From NCBI GenBank assembly GCA_903839795.1, contig CAIMDR010000369.1, forward strand, positions 1 through 5,861: a stretch of DNA of 5,861 nucleotides, given 5' to 3'. Positions within the stretch are counted from its first letter, which is position 1, and the number at the start of each line of letters is the position of its first letter. Below, one piece after another: positions 1 through 4,791 of this stretch. Both the position numbers and the translations under genes were made by a program. The notes under the pieces are model-generated. The model saw only the letters and a program-made list of their open reading frames with translations. It did not search any database and was not told where the DNA came from. The stretch is from an uncultured Methylococcaceae bacterium. GTDB taxonomy: Bacteria > Pseudomonadota > Gammaproteobacteria > Methylococcales > Methylomonadaceae.

Positions 1-19
1 GAAGATTGGACTTTTCATA

Positions 20-43
20 TTTCGCCTTTCGCCTTTCGCCTTT
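20..43. repeat. heptamer tandem repeat (TTTCGCC, about 3.4 copies)
   Basis: Three perfect head-to-tail copies of TTTCGCC lie at 20-26, 27-33 and 34-40, with a partial TTT after them. On the minus strand the unit reads GGCGAAA. The array abuts and slightly overlaps the hflX stop codon (42-44), so it forms the start of the hflX 3' untranslated region. No stem-loop with a T-run is visible, so I do not call it a terminator. A degenerate relative of the same 7-bp rhythm appears in the direct repeats at 2248 and 2653. Confidence 0.85.
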
Positions 44-1316
44 AACCTACCTCAATCTCTTCAGTTTTCACGTCTTTTAACAATCCCAAATGCTTTACAT
101 CAATTTCAATGACTAATTCATTCGCACCGAATTCATCAATATGCTCGTCAATTATTTTTGCGCAAGTAAATAGTTTTGCCCTGACATTGCCTTGATGGGG
201 CTGTAAATAACAACGTTTTTTAACTTTGGTAACCGAAAATAGTTCCGCCAGAACCTGATAAAGCAGCTCAACACCGGCTCCCGTTTCAGCAGACAACCAA
301 ACCCGAACCGGATTACCTTCGTCATCTCGGTCGATATGCGGCTGAATATTATCCAGTAAATCAATTTTATTAAAGATTTCAATCTGCCTGACTTTATCAG
401 CGCCTATATCATCCAACACCTGATTGACCTGAACAATAATTTCATCTCTATCATCGCTACAAGCATCAATAACGTGCAGTAATAAATCAGCTTCACTGGC
501 TTCCTGCAAGGTCGATTTAAATGCCGCGACCAACTCATGCGGTAAATGACGGATAAACCCAACGGTATCCGCCAAAACAATTTCGCTACTATTAGGTAAC
601 TGACAACTTCGCAAGGTCGGATCTAAAGTAGCAAATAATTGATCAGCCGTGTAAATATCCGCACCCGTCAACGCATTGAATAAAGTAGACTTACCCGCAT
701 TGGTGTAACCCACCAAAGAAACCGATGAAACTTCGGCTTTTTTTCGTTTGCTACGCCCTTGATGCCGCTGTTTATCAACCTTATCCAAACGCTGTTGAAT
801 CTGCTTGATACGCAAACTCAGTAATCGTCTATCGGTTTCCAGCTGGGTTTCACCGGGGCCGCGCAGACCAATACCGCCTTTTTGGCGCTCCAAATGGGTC
901 CAACCTCTTACCAGCCGGGTTGACAAGTGCTTTAATTGCGCCAGTTCAACCTGTAACTTACCTTCAAAAGATTGTGCCCGTTGGGCAAATATATCCAGAA
1001 TCAGACCATTTCTGTCAACTACCCGAACGCCCAAAGCGCCTTCAAGGTTTCTTTCCTGACTGGGAGCAAGTGCGTGATTAAATAAAACAACATCGGCCGC
1101 GTAAGTTTCTACCGCCGCTTTAAGCTCTTCAAGCTTGCCTTTGCCGACATAATATTTTGAGTCGGGGCGTTTACGACTGCCAGTAACGACATAAACAGGA
1201 TCGGTTCCGGCTGACTTGGCCAATTCTTTTAATTCTAAAAGATCTTCCTGCCCGGAACGAAAAGTTAGGTGAACGAGTACTGCTCGTTCACCAGAAGAAT
1301 CGGGTCGATCAAACAA
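42..1316 (-). CDS. hflX: ribosome-associated GTPase HflX
   Basis: This encodes a 424-residue HflX, close to the 426 residues of the E. coli protein. HflX is a cytosolic GTPase that binds the 50S subunit and splits stalled or stress-damaged ribosomes. The N-terminal HflX domain (about 1-195) contains the family signature GGIGLRGPGETQLETDRR at 147-164. The G domain follows: P-loop GYTNAGKS at 203-210, switch I FATLDPTLR at 228-236, DTVG at 250-253, NKID at 316-319 and SAETG at 342-346. The C-terminal tail (about 370-424) differs most from what I recall of E. coli. The start is TTG at 1316: GGAG (complement of 1324-1327) sits 7 nt upstream, an in-frame TGA lies just beyond, and the N-terminus MFDRPD resembles E. 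coli MFDRYD. No other methionine occurs in the protein. It lies 54 bp downstream of hfq and is probably co-transcribed with it. Confidence 0.96.
   Translation of the reverse strand: MFDRPDSSGERAVLVHLTFRSGQEDLLELKELAKSAGTDPVYVVTGSRKRPDSKYYVGKGKLEELKAAVETYAADVVLFNHALAPSQERNLEGALGVRVVDRNGLILDIFAQRAQSFEGKLQVELAQLKHLSTRLVRGWTHLERQKGGIGLRGPGETQLETDRRLLSLRIKQIQQRLDKVDKQRHQGRSKRKKAEVSSVSLVGYTNAGKSTLFNALTGADIYTADQLFATLDPTLRSCQLPNSSEIVLADTVGFIRHLPHELVAAFKSTLQEASEADLLLHVIDACSDDRDEIIVQVNQVLDDIGADKVRQIEIFNKIDLLDNIQPHIDRDDEGNPVRVWLSAETGAGVELLYQVLAELFSVTKVKKRCYLQPHQGNVRAKLFTCAKIIDEHIDEFGANELVIEIDVKHLGLLKDVKTEEIEVG
1268..1292 (-). other. perfect 10-bp hairpin inside the 5' coding region of hflX
   Basis: The arms GGTGAACGAG and CTCGTTCACC are perfect reverse complements separated by a 5-nt loop. 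In the hflX mRNA the stem begins 24 nt after the first base of the TTG start and covers codons 9-16 plus one base (GEQAVLVH-like residues GERAVLVH). There is no T-run after it, so it is not an intrinsic terminator. Whether it affects initiation or mRNA stability is unknown. The encoded residues are conserved in HflX, so the structure could be incidental. Confidence 0.6.
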
Positions 1317-1323
1317 TAAAATA

Positions 1324-1327
1324 CTCC
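1324..1327 (-). promoter_or_regulatory. Shine-Dalgarno supporting the hflX TTG start
   Basis: GGAG on the minus strand lies 7 nt before the TTG at 1316-1314. It decides the start, because the reading frame contains no ATG at all and an in-frame TGA closes it upstream. Confidence 0.75.
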
Positions 1328-1370
1328 ATCAATGAATCTATAAAAAGTCTATTCAGTCCGTAAAAATTGC

Positions 1371-1613
1371 TCACTCGCCGCTGACAGTTTCGTCGTCGCG
1401 CATAATTTTTACTGACTTACTGGGCACTATCGTTGATATGGCATGTTTATAAACCATCTGACTCATCGTATTTTTTAGCATAATGACATACTGATCAAAT
1501 GAGTCTACTTTTCCTTGTAACTTTATGCCATTAACAAGAAAAATTGATACCGGCGTATGTTCCTTTCTAAGCGTATTTAGAAAATTGTCCTGCAAATTTT
1601 GACTTTTTGGCAT
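1371..1613 (-). CDS. hfq: RNA chaperone Hfq
   Basis: This encodes an 80-residue Hfq, the hexameric Sm-like RNA chaperone that pairs small RNAs with mRNAs. The Sm fold is almost collinear with E. coli Hfq. Proximal-face residues Q8, D9, F39, Q41, K56 and H57 are present, the last two in the YKH motif of Sm2. Distal-face K31 and Q33 are kept, and position 25 is Phe instead of Tyr, which keeps an aromatic ring. The rim patch is R16-K17-E18-H19, against RRER in E. coli. The C-terminal tail is short (E. coli has 102 residues) but ends in an acidic stretch (DDETVSGE), a feature of autoregulatory Hfq tips. AAGGAG stands 7 nt before the ATG. miaA, its usual upstream neighbour in enterics, is not adjacent; a ygfX-like gene is. 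hflX follows on the same strand. Confidence 0.98.
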   Translation of the reverse strand: MPKSQNLQDNFLNTLRKEHTPVSIFLVNGIKLQGKVDSFDQYVIMLKNTMSQMVYKHAISTIVPSKSVKIMRDDETVSGE

Positions 1614-1620
1614 CCGATTT

Positions 1621-1626
1621 CTCCTT
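1621..1626 (-). promoter_or_regulatory. strong ribosome binding site of hfq
   Basis: AAGGAG on the minus strand with a 7-nt spacer to the ATG at 1613. This is the best Shine-Dalgarno in the window and fits a highly translated gene. Confidence 0.8.
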
Positions 1627-1711
1627 ATTATTTTATATTTTAATGGCGTTTAAGATAGCTGCAATTACAAGTCAATACAAATCTTTATCTATCGAACAGT
1701 ATCTGCTTTTT

Positions 1712-1740
1712 TTTATATCTGTATATCTTATCAGAGACAA
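1712..1740 (-). promoter_or_regulatory. candidate sigma70-type promoter for hfq-hflX
   Basis: On the minus strand TTGTCT (complement of 1735-1740; 4 of 6 to TTGACA) is followed after exactly 17 bp by TATAAA (complement of 1712-1717; 5 of 6 to TATAAT). It lies just downstream of the ygfX stop. Transcription would start near 1705, giving a leader of about 90 nt before hfq. The surroundings are AT-rich, so a chance match is possible. Confidence 0.45.
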
Positions 1741-1752
1741 CTTGATTTACGC

Positions 1753-2193
1753 CTATTTTATTGCAGTCGTTTTCAATTTAACGATAAGATGTCGATAATC
1801 CTTATCAGCCAACGCATCATTTAAAACAAGCCGTGTATTTTTATGTCCAGACATCCAGGATAGAGACTGAGAGCGGTATTTATAATGTAAAAAGAGTGCA
1901 AAGGTTGTAATGACCGTTGATTTCAAAATTTCAATCGAAGCAAAATCAACCCCTTCCGACAGTTCCCAACCTAACGATTCCGTATGCTTAATGATGACTG
2001 TTTTTGCGGTTAAGCGTCTGCCAGTCAACCCATAATGTAAACCAATTAATACCCATAAACTAATTTTAACCGGAAAAGTCAACGCAGTAGCCATACTGGC
2101 AACCAAGGCCAGTGCATGAACAATAATAACCAGCTTTTTTAAGCGCTTGGACGGTTTAAGTATTAATAATAATGCAGCGTTGGATTTTGGCAT
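1753..2193 (-). CDS. ygfX: YgfX-like (CptA family) small membrane protein
   Basis: This is a 146-residue protein with a basic N-terminus (KPSKRLKK at 13-20), a hydrophobic hairpin of two predicted membrane segments (about 21-40 and 43-57), and a soluble C-terminal part. The plan matches YgfX/CptA of E. coli (about 135 residues). The C-terminal pattern LVLNDALADKDYRHLIVKL is similar to the E. coli YgfX tail (LWLAADSMDAAEWRDL). YgfX has been described both as an inner-membrane partner of SdhE and as a toxin acting on cytoskeletal proteins, so its role is unsettled. The family call rests on weak sequence similarity plus context: in E. coli ygfX lies divergent to ygfZ, as here. An in-frame TAA two codons upstream makes the ATG at 2193 the first usable start; the Shine-Dalgarno is poor. 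sdhE, its usual operon partner, is not next to it. Confidence 0.7.
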   Translation of the reverse strand: MPKSNAALLLILKPSKRLKKLVIIVHALALVASMATALTFPVKISLWVLIGLHYGLTGRRLTAKTVIIKHTESLGWELSEGVDFASIEILKSTVITTFALFLHYKYRSQSLSWMSGHKNTRLVLNDALADKDYRHLIVKLKTTAIK

Positions 2194-2247
2194 ATTTTAC
2201 AAGCTCAAAATTTATTGTATAAAGCTTAAGGTACCCGGTAATCTGTT

Positions 2248-2268
2248 TTTTTACCTTACACCTTTTAG
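2248..2268. repeat. 21-bp direct repeat, copy 1
   Basis: Five T residues followed by ACCTTACACCTTTTAG; identical to copy 2 at 2653-2673. The minus strand shows a loose 7-bp rhythm (AAAGGTG, TAAGGTA), reminiscent of the heptamer array at 20-43. The two copies bracket all the REP-like units of the spacer. Confidence 0.85.
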
Positions 2269-2272
2269 TCAT

Positions 2273-2301
2273 GTAGTCGGGTGCGTCTCTTTGCGCCCGA
2301 C
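2273..2301 (+). repeat. REP-like hairpin A (GTCGGG/CCCGAC family)
   Basis: The stem GTCGGGTGC (2276-2284) pairs with GCGCCCGAC (2293-2301) as nine pairs including one G-T wobble, with an 8-nt loop. GTAG at 2273-2276 forms the 5' foot, the tetranucleotide typical of REP elements mobilised by RAYT (REP-associated tyrosine) transposases. It stands opposite in orientation to hairpin B, making a BIME-like pair. Confidence 0.7.
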
Positions 2302-2312
2302 ATTTCGATATG

Positions 2313-2348
2313 ATTGCCGAGCAACGATAAAGCCGTTGCCCGACCCGC
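2313..2348 (-). repeat. REP-like hairpin B (copy of E)
   Basis: The arms at 2316-2326 (GCCGAGCAACG) and 2334-2344 (CGTTGCCCGAC) pair with two mismatches around the loop ATAAAGC. It matches hairpin E (2605-2640) at 29 of 36 positions. Both look like decayed copies of an ideal palindrome with arms GTCGGGCAACG and CGTTGCCCGAC. Confidence 0.75.
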
Positions 2349-2381
2349 CTGACTCTACAAAGACGGCTATAACAAGCAAGA

Positions 2382-2449
2382 GCCGGAATAAGGCAACCCA
2401 AGCCTGTGCTGAGCGTATCGAAGGGCGTAGCGCGTGGTTGCGTTTCCGG
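2382..2449 (+). repeat. REP-like unit C (GCCGGAATAAG family), left half of an inverted pair
   Basis: The unit begins GCCGGAATAAG (2382-2392) and ends GCGTTTCCGG (2440-2449). Both ends recur inverted in unit D: CTTATTCCGGC at 2503-2513 and CCGGAAACGC at 2468-2477. Within C, GCAACC (2393-2398) pairs with GGTTGC (2436-2441) and CCGGAA with TTCCGG, so it can also fold on itself. Its interior carries an unrelated-looking short repeat at 2402-2426. Confidence 0.75.
2402..2426. repeat. embedded short repeat resembling a widespread CCTGTCCTGAG-type element
   Basis: The stretch contains GCCTGTGCTGAG followed by CGTATCGAAGGGC. From memory it closely resembles a short dispersed repeat common in many proteobacterial genomes (CCTGTCCTGAG ... 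TCGAAGGG). It lies in the middle of unit C, between its GCAACC and GGTTGC arms, which suggests insertion of one repeat family into another. Confidence 0.55.
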
Positions 2450-2477
2450 TGCACTCTTACGGGGATGCCGGAAACGC
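2440..2477. repeat. perfect 10-bp inverted repeat at the C/D junction
   Basis: GCGTTTCCGG (2440-2449) and CCGGAAACGC (2468-2477) are perfect reverse complements with an 18-nt loop. They are the facing inner ends of units C and D. It is GC-rich and strong enough to form a cruciform or RNA hairpin, but no T-run follows on either strand. Confidence 0.8.
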
Positions 2478-2517
2478 TTATTCTCGCTTGCGCTTGAAAA
2501 GTCTTATTCCGGCCTAC
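2467..2517 (-). repeat. REP-like unit D with GTAG foot
   Basis: Read on the minus strand it begins GTAG (complement of 2514-2517), then GCCGGAATAAG, and ends CGTTTCCGGC. The terminal arms GCCGGAA (2467-2473) and TTCCGGC (2507-2513) are complementary. The GTAG foot plus palindrome is the classic REP layout. It is the inverted partner of unit C. Confidence 0.75.
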
Positions 2518-2604
2518 ACCTACTGTAAGTTCACACAGATAACATCCCTTGAAGTGATGGTATCTGAAAACATAGAAATTATTTATCTGAAAATGTATAG
2601 CATA

Positions 2605-2640
2605 ATTGTCGGACAACGATAAAGCCGTCACCCGACCTAC
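2605..2640 (-). repeat. REP-like hairpin E with GTAG foot
   Basis: On the minus strand GTAG (complement of 2637-2640) is followed by GTCGGGTGACG, a GCTTTAT loop and CGTTGTCCGAC. The stem has three central mismatches flanked by perfect ends (GTCGG/CCGAC and ACG/CGT). The 15-bp core CAACGATAAAGCCGT is identical to that in hairpin B. Confidence 0.75.
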
Positions 2641-2652
2641 GCGACGGAGCTA

Positions 2653-2673
2653 TTTTTACCTTACACCTTTTAG
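2653..2673. repeat. 21-bp direct repeat, copy 2
   Basis: Identical in sequence and orientation to 2248-2268. It ends 23 bp before the candidate -10 box of ygfZ, so any -35 element of that promoter would lie at its right edge. Confidence 0.85.
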
Positions 2674-2695
2674 CCACTTACGCCGACAGTTGCTA

Positions 2696-2701
2696 TATAA
2701 T
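2696..2701 (+). promoter_or_regulatory. candidate -10 box of the ygfZ-ctaA promoter
   Basis: A perfect TATAAT lies 33 bp before the ygfZ ATG, which would give a leader of roughly 25-30 nt. No good -35 hexamer is seen at 16-18 bp spacing. The call rests on the perfect hexamer and its placement. Confidence 0.4.
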
Positions 2702-2734
2702 CAACTTCTATTTTAAAACTTTATCCTTTCATCT

Positions 2735-3733
2735 ATGAATCAACACTGGAAAAACTTTTTACTCAGCCAAAATGCAACGTTTGAAAGTGATACAGACATT
2801 ACTTTTCCAGCCATTGACGATGATAATGACAAAGCCATTTACCCGATTGCGCATTTGGCCGTGTTGACCGTTAGCGGCAAAGATGCAGCCACGTTATTAC
2901 AGGGACAAGTGACCTGTAATGTTAACGAACTGACCGCCACAAAAAGCAGTCTGGGCGCTTTATGCACGCCAAAAGGCCGAGCCATCACCACTTTTTTACT
3001 GATTAAAACCGGTGATGTTTTTCTTGTTATTTTACCTGAAGCGCTCTTGGAAACAGTCAAAAAAAGATTGCAAATGTATATTTTAAGAGCCGATGTCACC
3101 GTAACCGATAGCTCCGATCAGCTCTGTTTAATGGGCTTATCCATACCGGCAATGCCAGCCGAACCCTTATTTAACACAACGCAACAAGACGCCATTAGCG
3201 TTAATTTTTCTGGCACACAGCCTCGTTATTTGGTGATTGCCGATACCGATAAAGCCATGGCACTGTGGTCAGAGCGAGTCGATAACCAGCACTTTAAACC
3301 TACAAATTCAGACCAATGGCGTTATCTGGATATGCTCTCAGGGATACCTTGGCTGACTACCGAAACCTCCGAAGAATTTATTCCACAAATGCTTAATCTG
3401 GATCAACTGGGCGGTATCTGCTACAACAAAGGTTGCTATACCGGCCAGGAAATTGTTGCCCGCACGCATTATCTTGGCAAAACCAAAAGAGCGCTATTTC
3501 TGGCTGAATGCAATTCGACTACCATACCCGCGCCCAATTCAACCATCATTGACAACAGCACCGACACAGAACAATCCATCGGTAAGGTTTTACTGGCGCA
3601 ACACGTCCAAATAGTGACAGAAAGCGCGGTAACTGCTGTTAAAATGCTGATCGTTTTACAGGTTTCTGATAGCGACACCTATAACCTGAGCTTAAATGAC
3701 AACCATCAGACTAAAATTACTTTATTAAGATGA
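2735..3733 (+). CDS. ygfZ: tRNA-modifying / Fe-S cluster maintenance protein YgfZ
   Basis: This encodes a 332-residue folate-binding protein of the YgfZ/GcvT-like family (E. coli YgfZ has 326). YgfZ is cytosolic and supports the synthesis or repair of certain Fe-S enzymes, including the tRNA methylthiolase MiaB, in a tetrahydrofolate-dependent way. The family signature KGCYTGQE is at 232-239, with the conserved cysteine at 234, preceded by the typical FIPQMLNLDQLGG stretch (216-228). The N-terminal aminomethyltransferase-like part shows LLQGQVTCNVNEL (54-66) and the CTPKGR loop (77-82). The start is the first ATG after an in-frame TAA at 2714-2716; no clear Shine-Dalgarno precedes it. Its stop overlaps the start of ctaA. 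It is divergent from the ygfX-like gene, as in E. coli, but separated by a long repeat-rich spacer. Confidence 0.95.
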   Translation: MNQHWKNFLLSQNATFESDTDITFPAIDDDNDKAIYPIAHLAVLTVSGKDAATLLQGQVTCNVNELTATKSSLGALCTPKGRAITTFLLIKTGDVFLVILPEALLETVKKRLQMYILRADVTVTDSSDQLCLMGLSIPAMPAEPLFNTTQQDAISVNFSGTQPRYLVIADTDKAMALWSERVDNQHFKPTNSDQWRYLDMLSGIPWLTTETSEEFIPQMLNLDQLGGICYNKGCYTGQEIVARTHYLGKTKRALFLAECNSTTIPAPNSTIIDNSTDTEQSIGKVLLAQHVQIVTESAVTAVKMLIVLQVSDSDTYNLSLNDNHQTKITLLR

Positions 3734-4731
3734 CTACCATGATAAATAATCAAGCCGTTTTACATTTTCGTCGCCTCGGCATAATCACTATTTTTGCGGT
3801 TTATGCTGTCATTCTTATGGGTGGCGTTGTCAGGGCATCAGGTGCCGGCATGGGTTGTCCGGACTGGCCCATGTGCTTTGGGCAATGGATACCGCCCACT
3901 GAAGAGTCGCAGTTACCCGCTAATTATCATGAAATTTATGCCGAACGCGGTTATGAAAACACCCAATTTAACCCCGTAAAAACCTGGACCGAATACAGCA
4001 ATCGGTTGGTGGGCGTGAGCATTGGTTTTTTGATTTTTCTAACGGCCTGGTCATCACGTATTTATCTTAAAACCGACAAAACCGTTTTTTATTTATCATT
4101 AAGCAGTTTTTTTCTGGTCGGTTTTCAAGGCTGGCTGGGGTCAAGTGTCGTCGCAAGCAACCTTAAACCGGTCATGATAACCGTTCACATGCTCTTGGCG
4201 TTGGTGATAGTGGCCTTGTTGATTTATACCATTGCCCGCTCGCAACGTGATTCTCTCAGTAAAATTGATACGGATTTGTTGCCCGCCAAGTTTAAAACCG
4301 TTTTAATCGCGGCCATGATAATGACCCTATTGCAAGTCGCCATGGGTACTCAAGTCAGAGAAGCCGTTGATTTTATTGCCCGCGAACACATTGAGCGTCA
4401 ATACTGGCGCGAAGATTTTCCCATTATTTTTTACATACACCGGTCTTTTTCATCAATTATTCTTTTTACCAATTTGTGGTTAGTCTGGAAAATTTACCAA
4501 TCCGTTGACAAACAAAACCTGCTATTTCGCACCGGTCTGGCGCTTGCAGGCTTGGTAATCACTGCCATTCTGGCGGGTATCAGCTTGGACAGACTTGGCG
4601 TACCGGCCTTTGTCCAACCCATCCATCTGCTGGTAGCCAGCATGATTTTTGGTGTACAGTTTTTTATTTATAGCTGCCTGAATTACGCGGCAACAAAGCC
4701 GGATTATAGTAAAACATCCGCTAGTCATTAA
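3730..4731 (+). CDS. ctaA: heme A synthase (CtaA/COX15 family)
   Basis: This is a 333-residue integral membrane protein with about eight predicted helices (near 15-36, 93-111, 118-137, 147-168, 188-207, 236-256, 267-286, 297-316). Heme A synthase oxidises the C8 methyl of heme O to make heme A for cytochrome oxidase. Helix 1 leads into the signature GGVVRASGAGMGCPDWPMC, with the loop cysteine pair at C43 and C49. E88 aligns with the catalytic glutamate (E57 of B. subtilis). The histidines H153, H237 and H299 match three of the four conserved heme-ligand positions. The fourth, in the E-x-x-H-R motif, is Asn here (EYSNR, N91). The EYSNRL, GTQVREAVDFIA and ESQLPANYHEIY stretches recall CtaA of Bacteroidota more than the classical alphaproteobacterial type. 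The start overlaps the ygfZ stop (ATGA); ATG at 3739 is an alternative. No cox genes are adjacent. Confidence 0.94.
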   Translation: MTTMINNQAVLHFRRLGIITIFAVYAVILMGGVVRASGAGMGCPDWPMCFGQWIPPTEESQLPANYHEIYAERGYENTQFNPVKTWTEYSNRLVGVSIGFLIFLTAWSSRIYLKTDKTVFYLSLSSFFLVGFQGWLGSSVVASNLKPVMITVHMLLALVIVALLIYTIARSQRDSLSKIDTDLLPAKFKTVLIAAMIMTLLQVAMGTQVREAVDFIAREHIERQYWREDFPIIFYIHRSFSSIILFTNLWLVWKIYQSVDKQNLLFRTGLALAGLVITAILAGISLDRLGVPAFVQPIHLLVASMIFGVQFFIYSCLNYAATKPDYSKTSASH

Positions 4732-4773
4732 TTATTTAATCAGGTTCTTGGCAACACACCGCATCAAGGCCAC

Positions 4774-4783
4774 ATACCGGTAT
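4774..4783. other. 10-bp perfect palindrome before the phytochrome gene
   Basis: ATACCGGTAT is self-complementary and ends 8 nt before the ATG at 4792, where a ribosome binding site would normally sit. No convincing Shine-Dalgarno is visible around it. It could be an operator or chance; a 10-bp palindrome alone is weak evidence. Confidence 0.3.
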
Positions 4784-4791
4784 CGTAAACA

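Larger units (their letters stand above)
2194..2734. other. non-coding divergent spacer filled with REP-like repeats
   Basis: This is the 541-bp gap between ygfX and ygfZ. Open frames exist here on both strands, but their translations look like no protein I know. They run through palindromes and none has a convincing Shine-Dalgarno. What the stretch does hold is listed separately: a bracketing direct repeat, five hairpin units of two REP families, one embedded foreign repeat and a probable -10 box for ygfZ. Between about 2518 and 2604 I see nothing recognisable. Confidence 0.8.

Noticed and set aside
805..1059. 84-codon plus-strand frame inside hflX
   Set aside because: It is antisense to the conserved HflX signature and linker region; a shadow of the real gene.
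1607..1798. 63-codon open frame on the plus strand opposite the hfq leader and ygfX end
   Set aside because: It lies antisense over the hfq start, the candidate promoter and the ygfX tail, its product is low-complexity hydrophobic, and it lacks a ribosome binding site.
2440..2477. Intrinsic terminator from the 10-bp inverted repeat
   Set aside because: The loop is 18 nt and neither side is followed by a T-run; no transcript is expected to end there, since the flanking genes point outward.
2147..2631. Several overlapping open frames on both strands in the ygfX-ygfZ spacer (62-120 codons)
   Set aside because: They run through REP palindromes, have no recognisable domains, overlap each other, and one starts inside ygfX. 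Palindromic GC-rich repeats often leave stop-free frames by chance.
2248..2673. CRISPR array
   Set aside because: Repeats are of several different types and orientations, with irregular spacing; there are only two copies of the direct repeat, about 400 bp apart, and no cas genes.
2248..2673. A single composite transposon or MITE bounded by the 21-bp repeats
   Set aside because: The flanking repeats are direct, not inverted, and far longer than usual target-site duplications; no transposase is present and the interior is a mixture of separate hairpin families.
4748..4776. Promoter for the phytochrome gene starting at TTGGCA (4748-4753)
   Set aside because: The -35-like hexamer is good, but no acceptable -10 hexamer occurs at 16-18 bp spacing.
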